64,000 bases of DNA from Phytophthora colocasiae. Lineage: Eukaryota; Oomycota; Peronosporomycetes; Peronosporales; Peronosporaceae. The stretch lies in assembly GCA_018806915.1 (NCBI GenBank), contig JAGKQI010000099.1, positions 930,001-994,000 of the forward strand, written 5' to 3'. The notes under the pieces were generated by a model. That model was not told where the DNA came from. It made no database searches and was given only the letters and a program-made list of their open reading frames with translations. Every line of letters starts with the position of its first letter. Positions within the stretch are counted from its first letter, which is position 1. The translations under genes and the position numbers were made by a program. Of the stretch, positions 9,860 through 18,821 are shown in pieces.

Positions 9860-11473
9860 ATGGGCACCACCAAGTCTGCTCCGAACACGCCGCCCCCTGC
9901 TTCGCCGCCCACCACCGAACCCGCCTCTGGGTCATTGAACGATGAGATAGTCAAGCAGATAGCCGCAATTATTGTCCCAGGAGTGACTTCTTCAGAGCAG
10001 AAGATTAAGAAGCAAGCGCAGCGTGAGTTTTGGTCGACCATGCGAGAGAAACTTTCGGTCAATGAGGCCTCCTCTGGTTTGTTTGTCCTAGACCAGATTG
10101 CACTGGCCATTCTCGACGACGCTGAGGACAAAGACACCACCTTCACGGACCCTGTGATGCTGCTGCCCAAACCGTCAGCGCAGCGCGAGGCCACCAACGC
10201 CTACGTTCACGACAGATTCTCGGATACTCACGATCTCCCGAATCCAGAGGTTAATTCGGCACCCGTGGTCCGTGGTAACGCTCCGCCGGTTGCGAAGATA
10301 ACTCCTAAGCATAAGCCGACTAAGAAGAAGGGGGCAACGACGGCGTCGGAGGCGGCGACGAGTGCAGCTCTCCTTGCCCTGGGCAAGGAGAAGTCCCCTT
10401 CGGCATTGGGTAAGCGGAAGTCGTCCCCGAAATCACACAAAGAATCCGAGAAGGCGAAAGTGTCAGAGGACACAGTTGCTACCCCGCCAGAGACTGACTT
10501 TAGTCCTCTTGTACTTGCCGACAATACTCCAGCCAGGATAGCCGCCGATATTGAGGCCATCTACCGCCGGGCTTCCAATATGGGCAAGTTCTGTTTCGAG
10601 TTGGCGTACCCTTGGGAACACTCCAAGGTGTGGTACGATCCCCTGGATCATAAAGAGTTACACACGGCACACTGGCGCTTCTGGATGGCGAATCGGAGTC
10701 GCTTCTTCGAGTGGCAGCTCAATGCTCCTCTTCGAAGCAGTTCGGCCAAAGGTCAGCGACGCCGTTGGAAGCAGTTGGCTTGCACTGAGCGACTCAAGTT
10801 TCTCAGTCTCTGCATCACGAATTGGGGTTACTATGGATTCTTGCGACTCTTCGAGGGAGTCGAACCCGATCGACTATTGATGTGGATGGGAGGGCAACCA
10901 GGCAAAAATGCTCCAGACGCGAACAAGTACGACGGCCCCACCATGCAGAACCTCACGAGCCTATATGCACAAGACCGGGAAGCCTATAATGCTCGCGTAA
11001 AGGGGGCTTTGAAGCCTTTTCAGCTGGACCAGGGAGGTTTTCGCAATATTACATCCTTGTTGGTGTTTACCAATGCTCTGGACCCGGATCAGAAGCCCGA
11101 GAATCGCTTGACCGACGAAGCCCTGGCTTTGGTTCGCAGGGACGTTTGTTCCAAGGAGGATCCCGACAAGGAACGGTGGGTAGGAGATCGTCTTTCGGGG
11201 GTCTGGTACAAATTGACCCATAGTGGCCGCATCGAGAAGTTGGAGAAGGAGATAAGGGGAAAGGTCGCGGCCGGCACTTACAAGCCCTTGTCCGTCCCAC
11301 CCTTCAACGCCAAAGAGGAGGACACACCAGGGTACACCAGCTGGCTTTGCTCGGACGGCAGATATACCGCAGAGATAGCCATTCCGTTGAAAGGAGTCCG
11401 GGGGAAGAAAGAGTCGGAGGAGAGTGAATCCGAAGAAGAGAGTGACTTCGAAGAGGACGATCTCGACGAGTAG
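9860..11473 (+). CDS. Antisense charged protein of element 1 (537 aa), unknown family
   Basis: It is coded opposite to gag-pol, in the segment beyond pol. ATG at 9860 lies in a good context (CACCATGGGC); a GTG at 9794 would add 22 codons. The first 210 residues are Pro/Thr/Ser- and Lys-rich with nuclear-localisation-like runs (KPTKKKG, GKRKSSPKS). A folded-looking central part is rich in Trp/Tyr/Phe (HWRFWMANRSRFFEWQL, ITNWGYYGFLRLFEGVEPDRLLMWMGG). A region with charged helices follows, and the C-terminus is very acidic (SESEEESDFEEDDLDE). The family is not recognised. Lys-rich motifs plus an acidic tail suggest a nuclear or nucleic-acid role. Antisense additional ORFs beyond pol are known in some plant LTR elements; homology to them is not claimed. 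Confidence 0.65.
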   Translation: MGTTKSAPNTPPPASPPTTEPASGSLNDEIVKQIAAIIVPGVTSSEQKIKKQAQREFWSTMREKLSVNEASSGLFVLDQIALAILDDAEDKDTTFTDPVMLLPKPSAQREATNAYVHDRFSDTHDLPNPEVNSAPVVRGNAPPVAKITPKHKPTKKKGATTASEAATSAALLALGKEKSPSALGKRKSSPKSHKESEKAKVSEDTVATPPETDFSPLVLADNTPARIAADIEAIYRRASNMGKFCFELAYPWEHSKVWYDPLDHKELHTAHWRFWMANRSRFFEWQLNAPLRSSSAKGQRRRWKQLACTERLKFLSLCITNWGYYGFLRLFEGVEPDRLLMWMGGQPGKNAPDANKYDGPTMQNLTSLYAQDREAYNARVKGALKPFQLDQGGFRNITSLLVFTNALDPDQKPENRLTDEALALVRRDVCSKEDPDKERWVGDRLSGVWYKLTHSGRIEKLEKEIRGKVAAGTYKPLSVPPFNAKEEDTPGYTSWLCSDGRYTAEIAIPLKGVRGKKESEESESEEESDFEEDDLDE

Positions 11474-12520
11474 AAGCCACCGGCGCCGGCTAAGTACGCG
11501 CCCGCGTGAAAGAGTAGCAGTGCTTCGCCGTAGTTGTAGGATGGCAGTTCATATCACTTCGTGTAGTCATCAAGTTCTAACTGCGTAATCTCAGATCACT
11601 TGCTCGTATAGTCCACATTACCCCTTTCAGGATCGCCCCTTTCACGAATAGTAGAGTCGCCTACTAGTCGAGTAATACTCAAAGTCACAGGGCGAAATTA
11701 TCTCGCCACCGATCTTCCAAGAGAAGAGGAATCACCAAGTCGATAAGGCCACCACGTTAGACCCCAAAGTCGTCAACGTCACCGCGTAACAGTTAATCCC
11801 CAAGTAAACAGAGTTCATCTAGTGGTAGTAATTCATCACGTAGAGGTCAATCATCGAGCAGCAGTCAGTCACCAAGTGAAGCTCAATCATCGAGTAGTAG
11901 TCAGTCATCGGGTAGTAGTCAAGCATCGAATAGGCAGTCGATCCCAAGTGGTAGTTCACTTCAGCAACTAGTAGTAGTCGGCAGTCACGACTCCGCCGCG
12001 AGCATCCCAAACTAAGTAGTTGCTGAAAGTTCACAGATTCACGCAGGGGCAGTCATCGGACCATCCAAATGTAGTAAACAAAATGTAGAGAAGAGTGTCC
12101 AACTTGAACACTCGAGTCGTAAGACTTATCGCCAAGAGGAAGAAAGTCGCAGATCGATTGGAGTCAGTAAGGAGTGGTCACCAATTCATCAAAGCCACAG
12201 CGAGTCCAATAGTCCCCAAGGGAGTAGTAGTCGTCGAGTAGTGGAAAATCACCAAGTAGTGGTCAATCATCGAATAGAAGCTAAGTCCAGCGTCTCGCAG
12301 CGGGACTCTCTTAGCCAAGTAGCAGAAGCAGTCGTCCTTCAGTAGAGAGTCTTCCCGACTCAACCATCCGCCGAAAGTTCACGAAATAATGCAGGGGCAA
12401 TCATCGGATCGCCCAAATGTAGTCGAAAATGTAGAGAGGAGCGTTCCACTTGAACACCCGCTCGGTAGGGTATACCGTCAAAGGAGAGTCGTCACCACGT
12501 CGACTAGTCCGACTCACCAC
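11474..12520. repeat. Non-coding repeat region of element 1
   Basis: No credible gene. Simple-repeat-like tracts of TAGTAGTCAGTCATCGAG type fill about 11819-11960 and 12220-12290. A block is duplicated about 340 bp apart: AAAGTTCAC, then GCAGGGGCA(G/A)TCATCGGA, then AATGTAGAGA(A/G)GAG near 12028-12117, and again near 12371-12463. The copies are diverged. This separates the pol stop from the stop of the antisense gene, so 3' processing signals of both may lie here. Confidence 0.6.
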
Positions 12521-15500
12521 TTAAAAGAGTACTTCGTCTTCGTCGACTGCTGCGTTGGCGTCGACCAACCGAGCACTACGACGAAGTTGAGGGAGTCCCT
12601 GCTCCTTTCGCCTAGTATTCTCGAACGCGGTGATCAACACGTCAAAATTAGGGCGGAGGGAAGTCGCGGGTAGCCAACTAGTCTCGTAGGTAGCAAGTAA
12701 TACCAGATATTGCACTTCGCCAGCCTTTTTCCTTCGAGCGAGTATGTCGACAACGGGAAGACTCGCGCCAGCAAACGCAGTCTCTTCAGAGCCAATGACG
12801 AGGCGCTCTATGTAACTCGTTGAGGGTAAGTCCTCCTCAGCGAGTGGACCCTCGTCGTCCTCACCCGGAGTAGTAGTAATGCCTTCAGGTACTTCAGTAG
12901 GAAAAGGTCGACTCCAGCGACCCCGGAAGGGTTTGAGTCGGTTTACATTGATGGTGACCACTCTGTTAGGGTGAGTCGGGATGGCGACGCGGTAGGCGTT
13001 CTCACCGACAGTGCCAACTATACGGTAAGGACCGTGCCAGGAGAAGGCTAGTTTCTTCGAAGTCTTCTCTCCTCGGCGAGCTCTGAAATATTGGTAGACC
13101 CAAACCGCATCACCTTCCTCAAACTTAGTAGCGACTTGATTTTGAAGTCGCTGCCCGTGGCGACTCTGAGCTTTAAGTAGTTGTCTTTCTACCAGTCGAC
13201 GTGTATCGCGTAGCGACAAGTAGACTCGTCGCCTGTAAGTAGCTACCTCATTACTCTTCCACTGAGAGGAAGTGTTCAGGAACGCCAAATCGAGAGGTAG
13301 CACGGGGTCACGACCGTACAGACTGAAGAATGGGGAGTCACCCAGGGCCTCGTGAAAAGAAGTCCGATAGGCGAAGAGTACTCTAGGCAGATACAAGTCC
13401 CAGTCATCTTGGGACTCACTCACGTACATGCGTAGCATTCCAATAAGAGTCCCGTTGAAGCGTTCGACGATACCTTGAGTTTGTGGGTGATAAGCCGCCC
13501 CGAACAACTTTTTAATCCCTAGAGTCTCGTACAGCGACCTTGCCAACTCGGAGATAAAGTTTGACCCTTGGTCACTTAGTAGCTTTTCAGGCACTCCATG
13601 CCGTGAGATCACTTCGTTCACCATAATTTCCACAAAAGTCACTGAATCCAAACGCTCAACGGCAAAAGCTTCTACCCACCGGGTGAAGTAGTCCGCAAAC
13701 ACCAGGATAAACTTGTTGCCTCTAGGAGTAGTCACGAGAGGGCCAACAGCATCCACCACAAGTAGCGAAAAGGGACCAGACAGTTCTTGGATGGGCATTT
13801 TCTGCATGAGCCCATTCCGCCAAGGGCGGTAGCCTTTGCCACTCCCACAAACAGTACACTCGCGGACGTACTCGGCGACGTCCTTCTTCCAGCCGTGCCA
13901 GTAGGCGTGCTTGCGCACTTTGTCCATAGTTTTAGTGACTCCCACGTGAGCAGCGAACACGTCAGCATGGCAGTGGTGTAGTACAGTAGCGACGTAGGTA
14001 ATCGGTATCACTGGGACTTCCAGCGATCGAGCGGGGCCAGCTCGAGCCTTTAAATGGACTCGTCGCATTAAGATTCCGTTTTTCACTGTGTAGTGTGGAG
14101 CCAAAGATAACACTTTCGCTCGCAGTTGTGCATCTAGGGCCAGTGCACCACTCTCCAAGAAGGCAATCATCGCCAGTATCCAAGGAGTGCGCTTCTGCTC
14201 TTCTTTAAAGCGGGCCTGATCCAGGCCGAAAACATCAACGGGGGAGACAAGTAGTTGTTCTTCGTCTAGGGAAGTCTCTTCAGTCTGAGGGGTCGGAGTA
14301 GTAGTTGCGGCAGTAGGTTCTTCGACAGGAAGTCGCCCCCCGACCGCGACTTGATCACTTCCTCCGGTACTAGTAGGAGTCGCTCCAGTGACTTCTTCAG
14401 TCGCGACTTCAGTCTCACCCTCCCCGACCAGAACGGGAACCGGGTCCTCTTCGTTAGCTTGATTCAGTAGATCCGCCATAGTAACAGCATTGACAGTCAC
14501 GGCATGTAGCCTAGAGAGTCCGTCCACGTGACCCATAGAAGTACCAGGCCGATGATACACTTTGAACCGCAACTGGGACAACTCCATCGCCCACCTGGCG
14601 AGTTTAGCGTTGTTAGTTCTGTTCGCGTCACTGAACACCCACAGTAGTGCCTTATGGTCAGTGAAGAGGTCGAACTCACAACGATCGAGGTAGCACCTGA
14701 ACTTGCGAGTTGCCCATACGATCCCCCAGCACTCGATCTCCGAAGTGCCGTTCTGGTTGTTCACCCAGTTCTTCTCTGACCCAACTAGTAGTTTACTAGC
14801 GTAGGCGATAGCTCGGTCACGACCGGCGACTTCTTGCATCAAACAGGCACCCACGGCTAGCTTCGAGGAGTCGACATAGAGCTTAAACCGCTTGTTGAAG
14901 TCCGGGTAGACTAGAATAGGAGGTTCGACTAGCTTACGTTTCAGCTGCACAAAAGCAGATTCGCAGTCAGGGCTCCACTCGAAGGGAACACCCTTGGCCT
15001 TCAGCCTCTCGATGGGTGAAGAGATAGCAGCATACCCCGGTATATACCTCCGGAAGTAACTAGTCAAGCCCAGGAACGCGCGAACTGCACGGAGGTCACT
15101 GGGTCGCTCAACATTCATGACTGCCTTCACCTTCTCAGGATTAGGAAGTATACCGGAGGGAGTGACTATGTGACCGAGGAAAGCCACTTGGTCACGACCC
15201 CACTTACACTTCTTCATCTTGAGTTTAAAACCGGCAGTCCTGAAGCGCTCGAGTACTTGCCGAAGTCGCACAAGGTGAGTAGGGAAGTCGTCACTGAAGA
15301 CTACACAGTCGTCCAAGTAGACTAAACAAGTTCGCCACTTCAAGTCGACTAACACTCCTTCCATAAGTCGCTCAAATGCAGGCACTGCATTGCACAGTCC
15401 AAATGGCATAACTAGCCACTCGAACAGTCCAAATTTGCAGGCGAAGGCCGTCTTCCCGACACTGCCCGCAGCCATCGGCACATTCCAGTACCCCGAGGCA

Positions 15501-16019
15501 ATATCCATTGTAGAGAAGAGCTTAGCATTTCCTAGTACGTCCAGGATGTCGTCGATGAGTGGCATCGGATAACAGTCCTTCACAGTCACTGCATTGAGTC
15601 GACGGTAGTCGATACAGAAGCGGATACCTCCGTCGGGTTTGCGTATCATCAGTACAGGACTAGCCCAAGGACTACTCGAGGGTCGAATGAGTCCCAAGTC
15701 CAGGTACTGCTGCACTTCGGCCTCCATTACATCACCTTCAGCTTTGGAGACGCGATAGGGTCGCTGCTTGATAGGGGGGGTGGTCACCAGTGTCTATCTC
15801 GAACTCAAGCAAGTGAGTTCGACCGGGTTTCATTGAGGTCTCGACAAACAAGTCTCGGAAGGACCCAAGTGTCTGCCTGAACAGCCCCTTCTGTTCCTCA
15901 CTCAGCTTCGAATCGGTGAAGTCAACTGCAAACTCCTCAGTTAGCTCCTTTTCGAGGTTCGGCATGGAGTGGTGAGGCGAGTCGGTAGTAGCGCCGGCAG
16001 CACTCACTACAGAGTGCAC
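12521..16019 (-). CDS. pol: Reverse transcriptase-RNase H-integrase of element 1, with one frame change
   Basis: The frame follows directly on the TGA at 16020-16022. After about 80 codons (FEIDTGDHPP) it must shift at a run of seven C (plus-strand G run 15774-15780) into the frame that ends at 12521. RT shows IRFCIDYRRLN and the catalytic YLDD near 15320. RNase H starts with LYVDSSKLAVGACL. Integrase has an HHCC finger (CTVCGSGKG), VVDAVGP, LSDQGSNF and GIVERFNG for the DDE triad. The C-terminus (VDILARRKK...YLVLLATYETSWLPATSL) looks like a diverged chromodomain. With six C instead of seven the frame would be continuous. Apart from that it appears intact. Confidence 0.88.
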
Positions 16020-16022
16020 TCA
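16000..16022 (-). promoter_or_regulatory. UGA with adjacent hairpin between pro and pol, element 1
   Basis: TGA (16022-16020) is followed after GT by a perfect hairpin: GCACTC, a six-base loop, GAGTGC (16017-16000). The same frame continues into RT. This may be a read-through site, although the 2-nt spacer is shorter than usual for stimulatory structures. Confidence 0.4.
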
Positions 16023-18818
16023 GTCTTCCTCAGTAGTTTTCCGGGACTCGACAGGCCTCGAATCTCTGTGCGACAGCGGAGTCACCGGAGACTCGAACTC
16101 GAAAGCCGACTCCGGCACTACCGTGGCGGCAGCAACCAGAGTACCTTTCTTGATGATCAGTTCCTCGGTAGAAGCATTGCAGACTTCAACCAATAACTTC
16201 CCTTGGTTCACAGTACAGAGCGTACGGGCAACTCGCACGGTCCCGTCCAATCCGGGGACTCCTTCAACCAACACAGTTTGTCCATCGCTCGCTTGGCCAC
16301 GGACTTCCGACACTACTAGAGCTTGACCACCAGGGCAGATGCGAACAGTCGAACTCACTCGGGCAGAGTGTACTTCTTCGACTCTCGGAGTACCCAGTGA
16401 GAATACTTCACCCGTGTCTTTCAGAGTCACTGAGTTAGTATCCAAGTCGACAACAGCTCGGAACTGTCGAAGTGAGTCGGTTCCAAGTATCACATCCACA
16501 TGCATGTGGTCGACAACCACAAAAGGTCGAACAATCTCCAACGACCCAAGTCTGAGAGGGAGGTCGGCAACACCTCGTATCTTAAGTTGGTGACCCGACA
16601 CTCCGTTCAAGTTCCCATGGTACGGTCGCAGAGAGTCACTGCCTCGTCCTATCCGTCGAAGTACTTTACGGTCGATCAAGCTCACAACGGCACCAGAGTC
16701 GATGAGCATGTCCACAGGGACACAGTCGACATATCCTGGAGAAGTAGCTTCCACCCCCCCTACTGAGCCAATCACCCGCTTGCCTTCGGGCACTATACCA
16801 GCGACTTCACTTTCTTCGAACACATCCCGCCCGACTAGTCCAGCCTTCCTGTAGTCACTGCTTTCTTCCCTAGTGGAGACTCGCGCTTGATCAGTCACTA
16901 CGTACGCGTACTCGTACACGCTGTTCGAGTCCTCACGCGAACACCGAGGTCCCAGTTCTTCGGCCTTCTGACCAGCCAAAGAAGAGTAGTCGAAGCGCAC
17001 TTGCTTCGGATTCCGCATTTTTCGAGAAGGGAGTGCAGCTTTTAGGCAGTCCTCACACCGGTCTTCTCGCTCCTTCAACTTAGCTCGGATGAGTGGGCCT
17101 TCGCTCAAGTACTTTTCTATTATCACACCCACGATACGCTTCATCACGGAGTTACTCATCGCTCGATTGTACTGAGCTACTTTAGCCAGAGCTCTCTCTT
17201 CAAGGTCATTTCCTCCCCAATCGACTTCCGGGAGGACCAAGTCACTCAGGAGTGGTGACCCACAGTCAACGCATTCGGGGTTCACCTTTTCTTCTTCCCT
17301 GACTAAGTAGTACACCATCCGCTGGACTAACCCACGCCATCTCGGATCAAAGCATTTCCTTCGTCGGGAGGATACCGTCACAGCGCTAACAGCACCACCA
17401 GGAACCTCCGACAAGTCGATGGCCACATTCGCGATCACAGCCTCTTCATCGTACGAATAGGAGGTTATTACCTCACTTGCCTCAGTCTGATCCCGGTTAG
17501 AAGTACTCTCGGTTCTTCCACCTCCCACATCGCGTTTGTCCGAATCAGCGACTCCTTCGCTGTTTGGGGAGTGGTCATCTCCCTTCGACTTCTTTAAGTC
17601 ACTGAAGTCACGGTTAGCTCGCTTAGCTGCATTAGTCGCTGCCAGTGTCTTCCGATACCAGGCAGTCCAGTATTCGGGCGTAGCTAGCACCCCAGGTGAC
17701 GACTCTCTCGTCCGACTTATGACTTCTTCTGGAATCCCCAGTATGGTGCTTAAGTCGGCTAGTGACATTTTCTGCGACTGCGACGCATTCACTTCCATTC
17801 TTCTCTTGAGTTCTACTTCGTCCAGTGGAAAGAGTCGCTCCTCGAGCTCTTTGTCGTATTCTTCTTTTTCTTCTAGTACTCCATTGTTTACTCCGTCAGC
17901 CAGTTCATTCAGTTCCTTTTCGGAGAACACTCTTGTGAGTTTGGTAGTCGCTCCCGCGGCGCTACTCTTAGTGCTCGCCTCACCCCCACCATCCGCATCG
18001 GTGGTAGACGACTCACTCACAGCTTCACTCAGTTCAACCATTCCTTGAGTTTCTTGAGTCACTCTAGTAGCCTCGACCTCAGTTCGAGCGACTTCCTCTT
18101 CGGTTAGATCACTTACCAGTCCACCAGTAGTTAGTTCAGGAGCGGCTTCGGAAGTGTTCGCCTCACCCCCACCATCAGCATCGGTGGTAGACGGCACACT
18201 TGCAGTAAAGTCAGTCTCGTCAGTAGTCACTCCTGGAGCACCTTCACTAGTACTGGTCTCGTTATTTCTTAGTTGGTAATCAGTCTTCACACTCATCTCG
18301 TCAAGTAGTTCTTCACGGCTCTTCGCAGGTTCATCTCCATTCTCGCTCATACTGGGGTCGAAAATGCTCTCATCGAACTCAGAACTATTACTTTCACTTC
18401 CGTCATCACTCTCTGGCTGCCTCTCAGTGACTCCCAAGTCACCAAGGGAAGTAATTTCCTCTTTCACACTCGTTCCATTAGTCTTCCACTCGCAGTGGAT
18501 AACTTCACTCTTTTCACGGGGCGCGTTCCAGTAGTTCACCGGGTTCGACCTCACCCGTACCTCATCGGCAAACTCCCCCCAGTAAGGGTCTTTCGACCAG
18601 TCACCGATGTAAGCGGCAGTCAAGTGACTTGCCTCAGCACCTTCACACTCAGTCTTCTCAGTTTCAGTCATGTTCACTCCATTATCAGTCGTTGTTCTCT
18701 CTATGGTCTCAGTTGAACTCACTCCATTTCCAGTTGTAGATTTGGAAGTGACTTCACTCAAGTCACTTAGCTGGCAGGAGGAAGGAGTGACTTCACCCTT
18801 CCCTTCCTCCAGCCCCCT
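16020..18818 (-). CDS. Protease-containing middle region of element 1
   Basis: This is the same frame as gag, directly after the gag TGA (18819-18821), with no other stop before the TGA at 16020-16022. The first half is Ser/Thr/Glu-rich and disordered. A Cys-containing part follows (VNPECVDCGSPL, EDRCEDCLKAA), then a retropepsin-like domain with VDMLIDSGAVVSLIDRKVL near 16700 and VDVILGTDSL downstream. No initiation codon is needed if it is made by read-through of gag. The first possible internal start is a TTG at 18761, and an ATG comes 30 codons later. It is much longer than the usual Ty3 protease. Confidence 0.8.
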   Translation of the reverse strand, partial: RGLEEGKGEVTPSSCQLSDLSEVTSKSTTGNGVSSTETIERTTTDNGVNMTETEKTECEGAEASHLTAAYIGDWSKDPYWGEFADEVRVRSNPVNYWNAPREKSEVIHCEWKTNGTSVKEEITSLGDLGVTERQPESDDGSESNSSEFDESIFDPSMSENGDEPAKSREELLDEMSVKTDYQLRNNETSTSEGAPGVTTDETDFTASVPSTTDADGGGEANTSEAAPELTTGGLVSDLTEEEVARTEVEATRVTQETQGMVELSEAVSESSTTDADGGGEASTKSSAAGATTKLTRVFSEKELNELADGVNNGVLEEKEEYDKELEERLFPLDEVELKRRMEVNASQSQKMSLADLSTILGIPEEVISRTRESSPGVLATPEYWTAWYRKTLAATNAAKRANRDFSDLKKSKGDDHSPNSEGVADSDKRDVGGGRTESTSNRDQTEASEVITSYSYDEEAVIANVAIDLSEVPGGAVSAVTVSSRRRKCFDPRWRGLVQRMVYYLVREEEKVNPECVDCGSPLLSDLVLPEVDWGGNDLEERALAKVAQYNRAMSNSVMKRIVGVIIEKYLSEGPLIRAKLKEREDRCEDCLKAALPSRKMRNPKQVRFDYSSLAGQKAEELGPRCSREDSNSVYEYAYVVTDQARVSTREESSDYRKAGLVGRDVFEESEVAGIVPEGKRVIGSVGGVEATSPGYVDCVPVDMLIDSGAVVSLIDRKVLRRIGRGSDSLRPYHGNLNGVSGHQLKIRGVADLPLRLGSLEIVRPFVVVDHMHVDVILGTDSLRQFRAVVDLDTNSVTLKDTGEVFSLGTPRVEEVHSARVSSTVRICPGGQALVVSEVRGQASDGQTVLVEGVPGLDGTVRVARTLCTVNQGKLLVEVCNASTEELIIKKGTLVAAATVVPESAFEFESPVTPLSHRDSRPVESRKTTEED

Positions 18819-18821
18819 TCA
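18770..18821 (-). promoter_or_regulatory. Candidate stop-codon read-through signal at the end of gag, element 1
   Basis: The gag TGA (18821-18819) is followed eight nt later by GGAGGAAGG (18810-18802), which pairs perfectly with CCTTCCTCC (18785-18777). GCTGG/CCAGC (18813-18809 and 18774-18770) offers an alternative or extended stem. An eight-nt spacer to a stable structure is the arrangement of gammaretroviral UAG read-through. The stop codon and frame are seen directly; function is inferred. Confidence 0.5.

Noticed and set aside
15774..15780. Programmed +1 frameshift at the C run in RT
   Set aside because: No partner structure or stop-codon context was seen, and the shift lies inside a conserved domain. 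A homopolymer indel or sequencing error is simpler.
17536..18048. Ser-rich plus-strand ORF opposite the protease region
   Set aside because: It mirrors the Ser/Glu-rich coding strand (antisense of GAA/AGT-rich codons), with no domain or own start context.
16020..18821. TGA read as tryptophan (altered genetic code) in element 1
   Set aside because: Trp is encoded by TGG throughout, and all other genes end normally at TGA, TAG or TAA. Two isolated TGA at domain borders fit read-through better.
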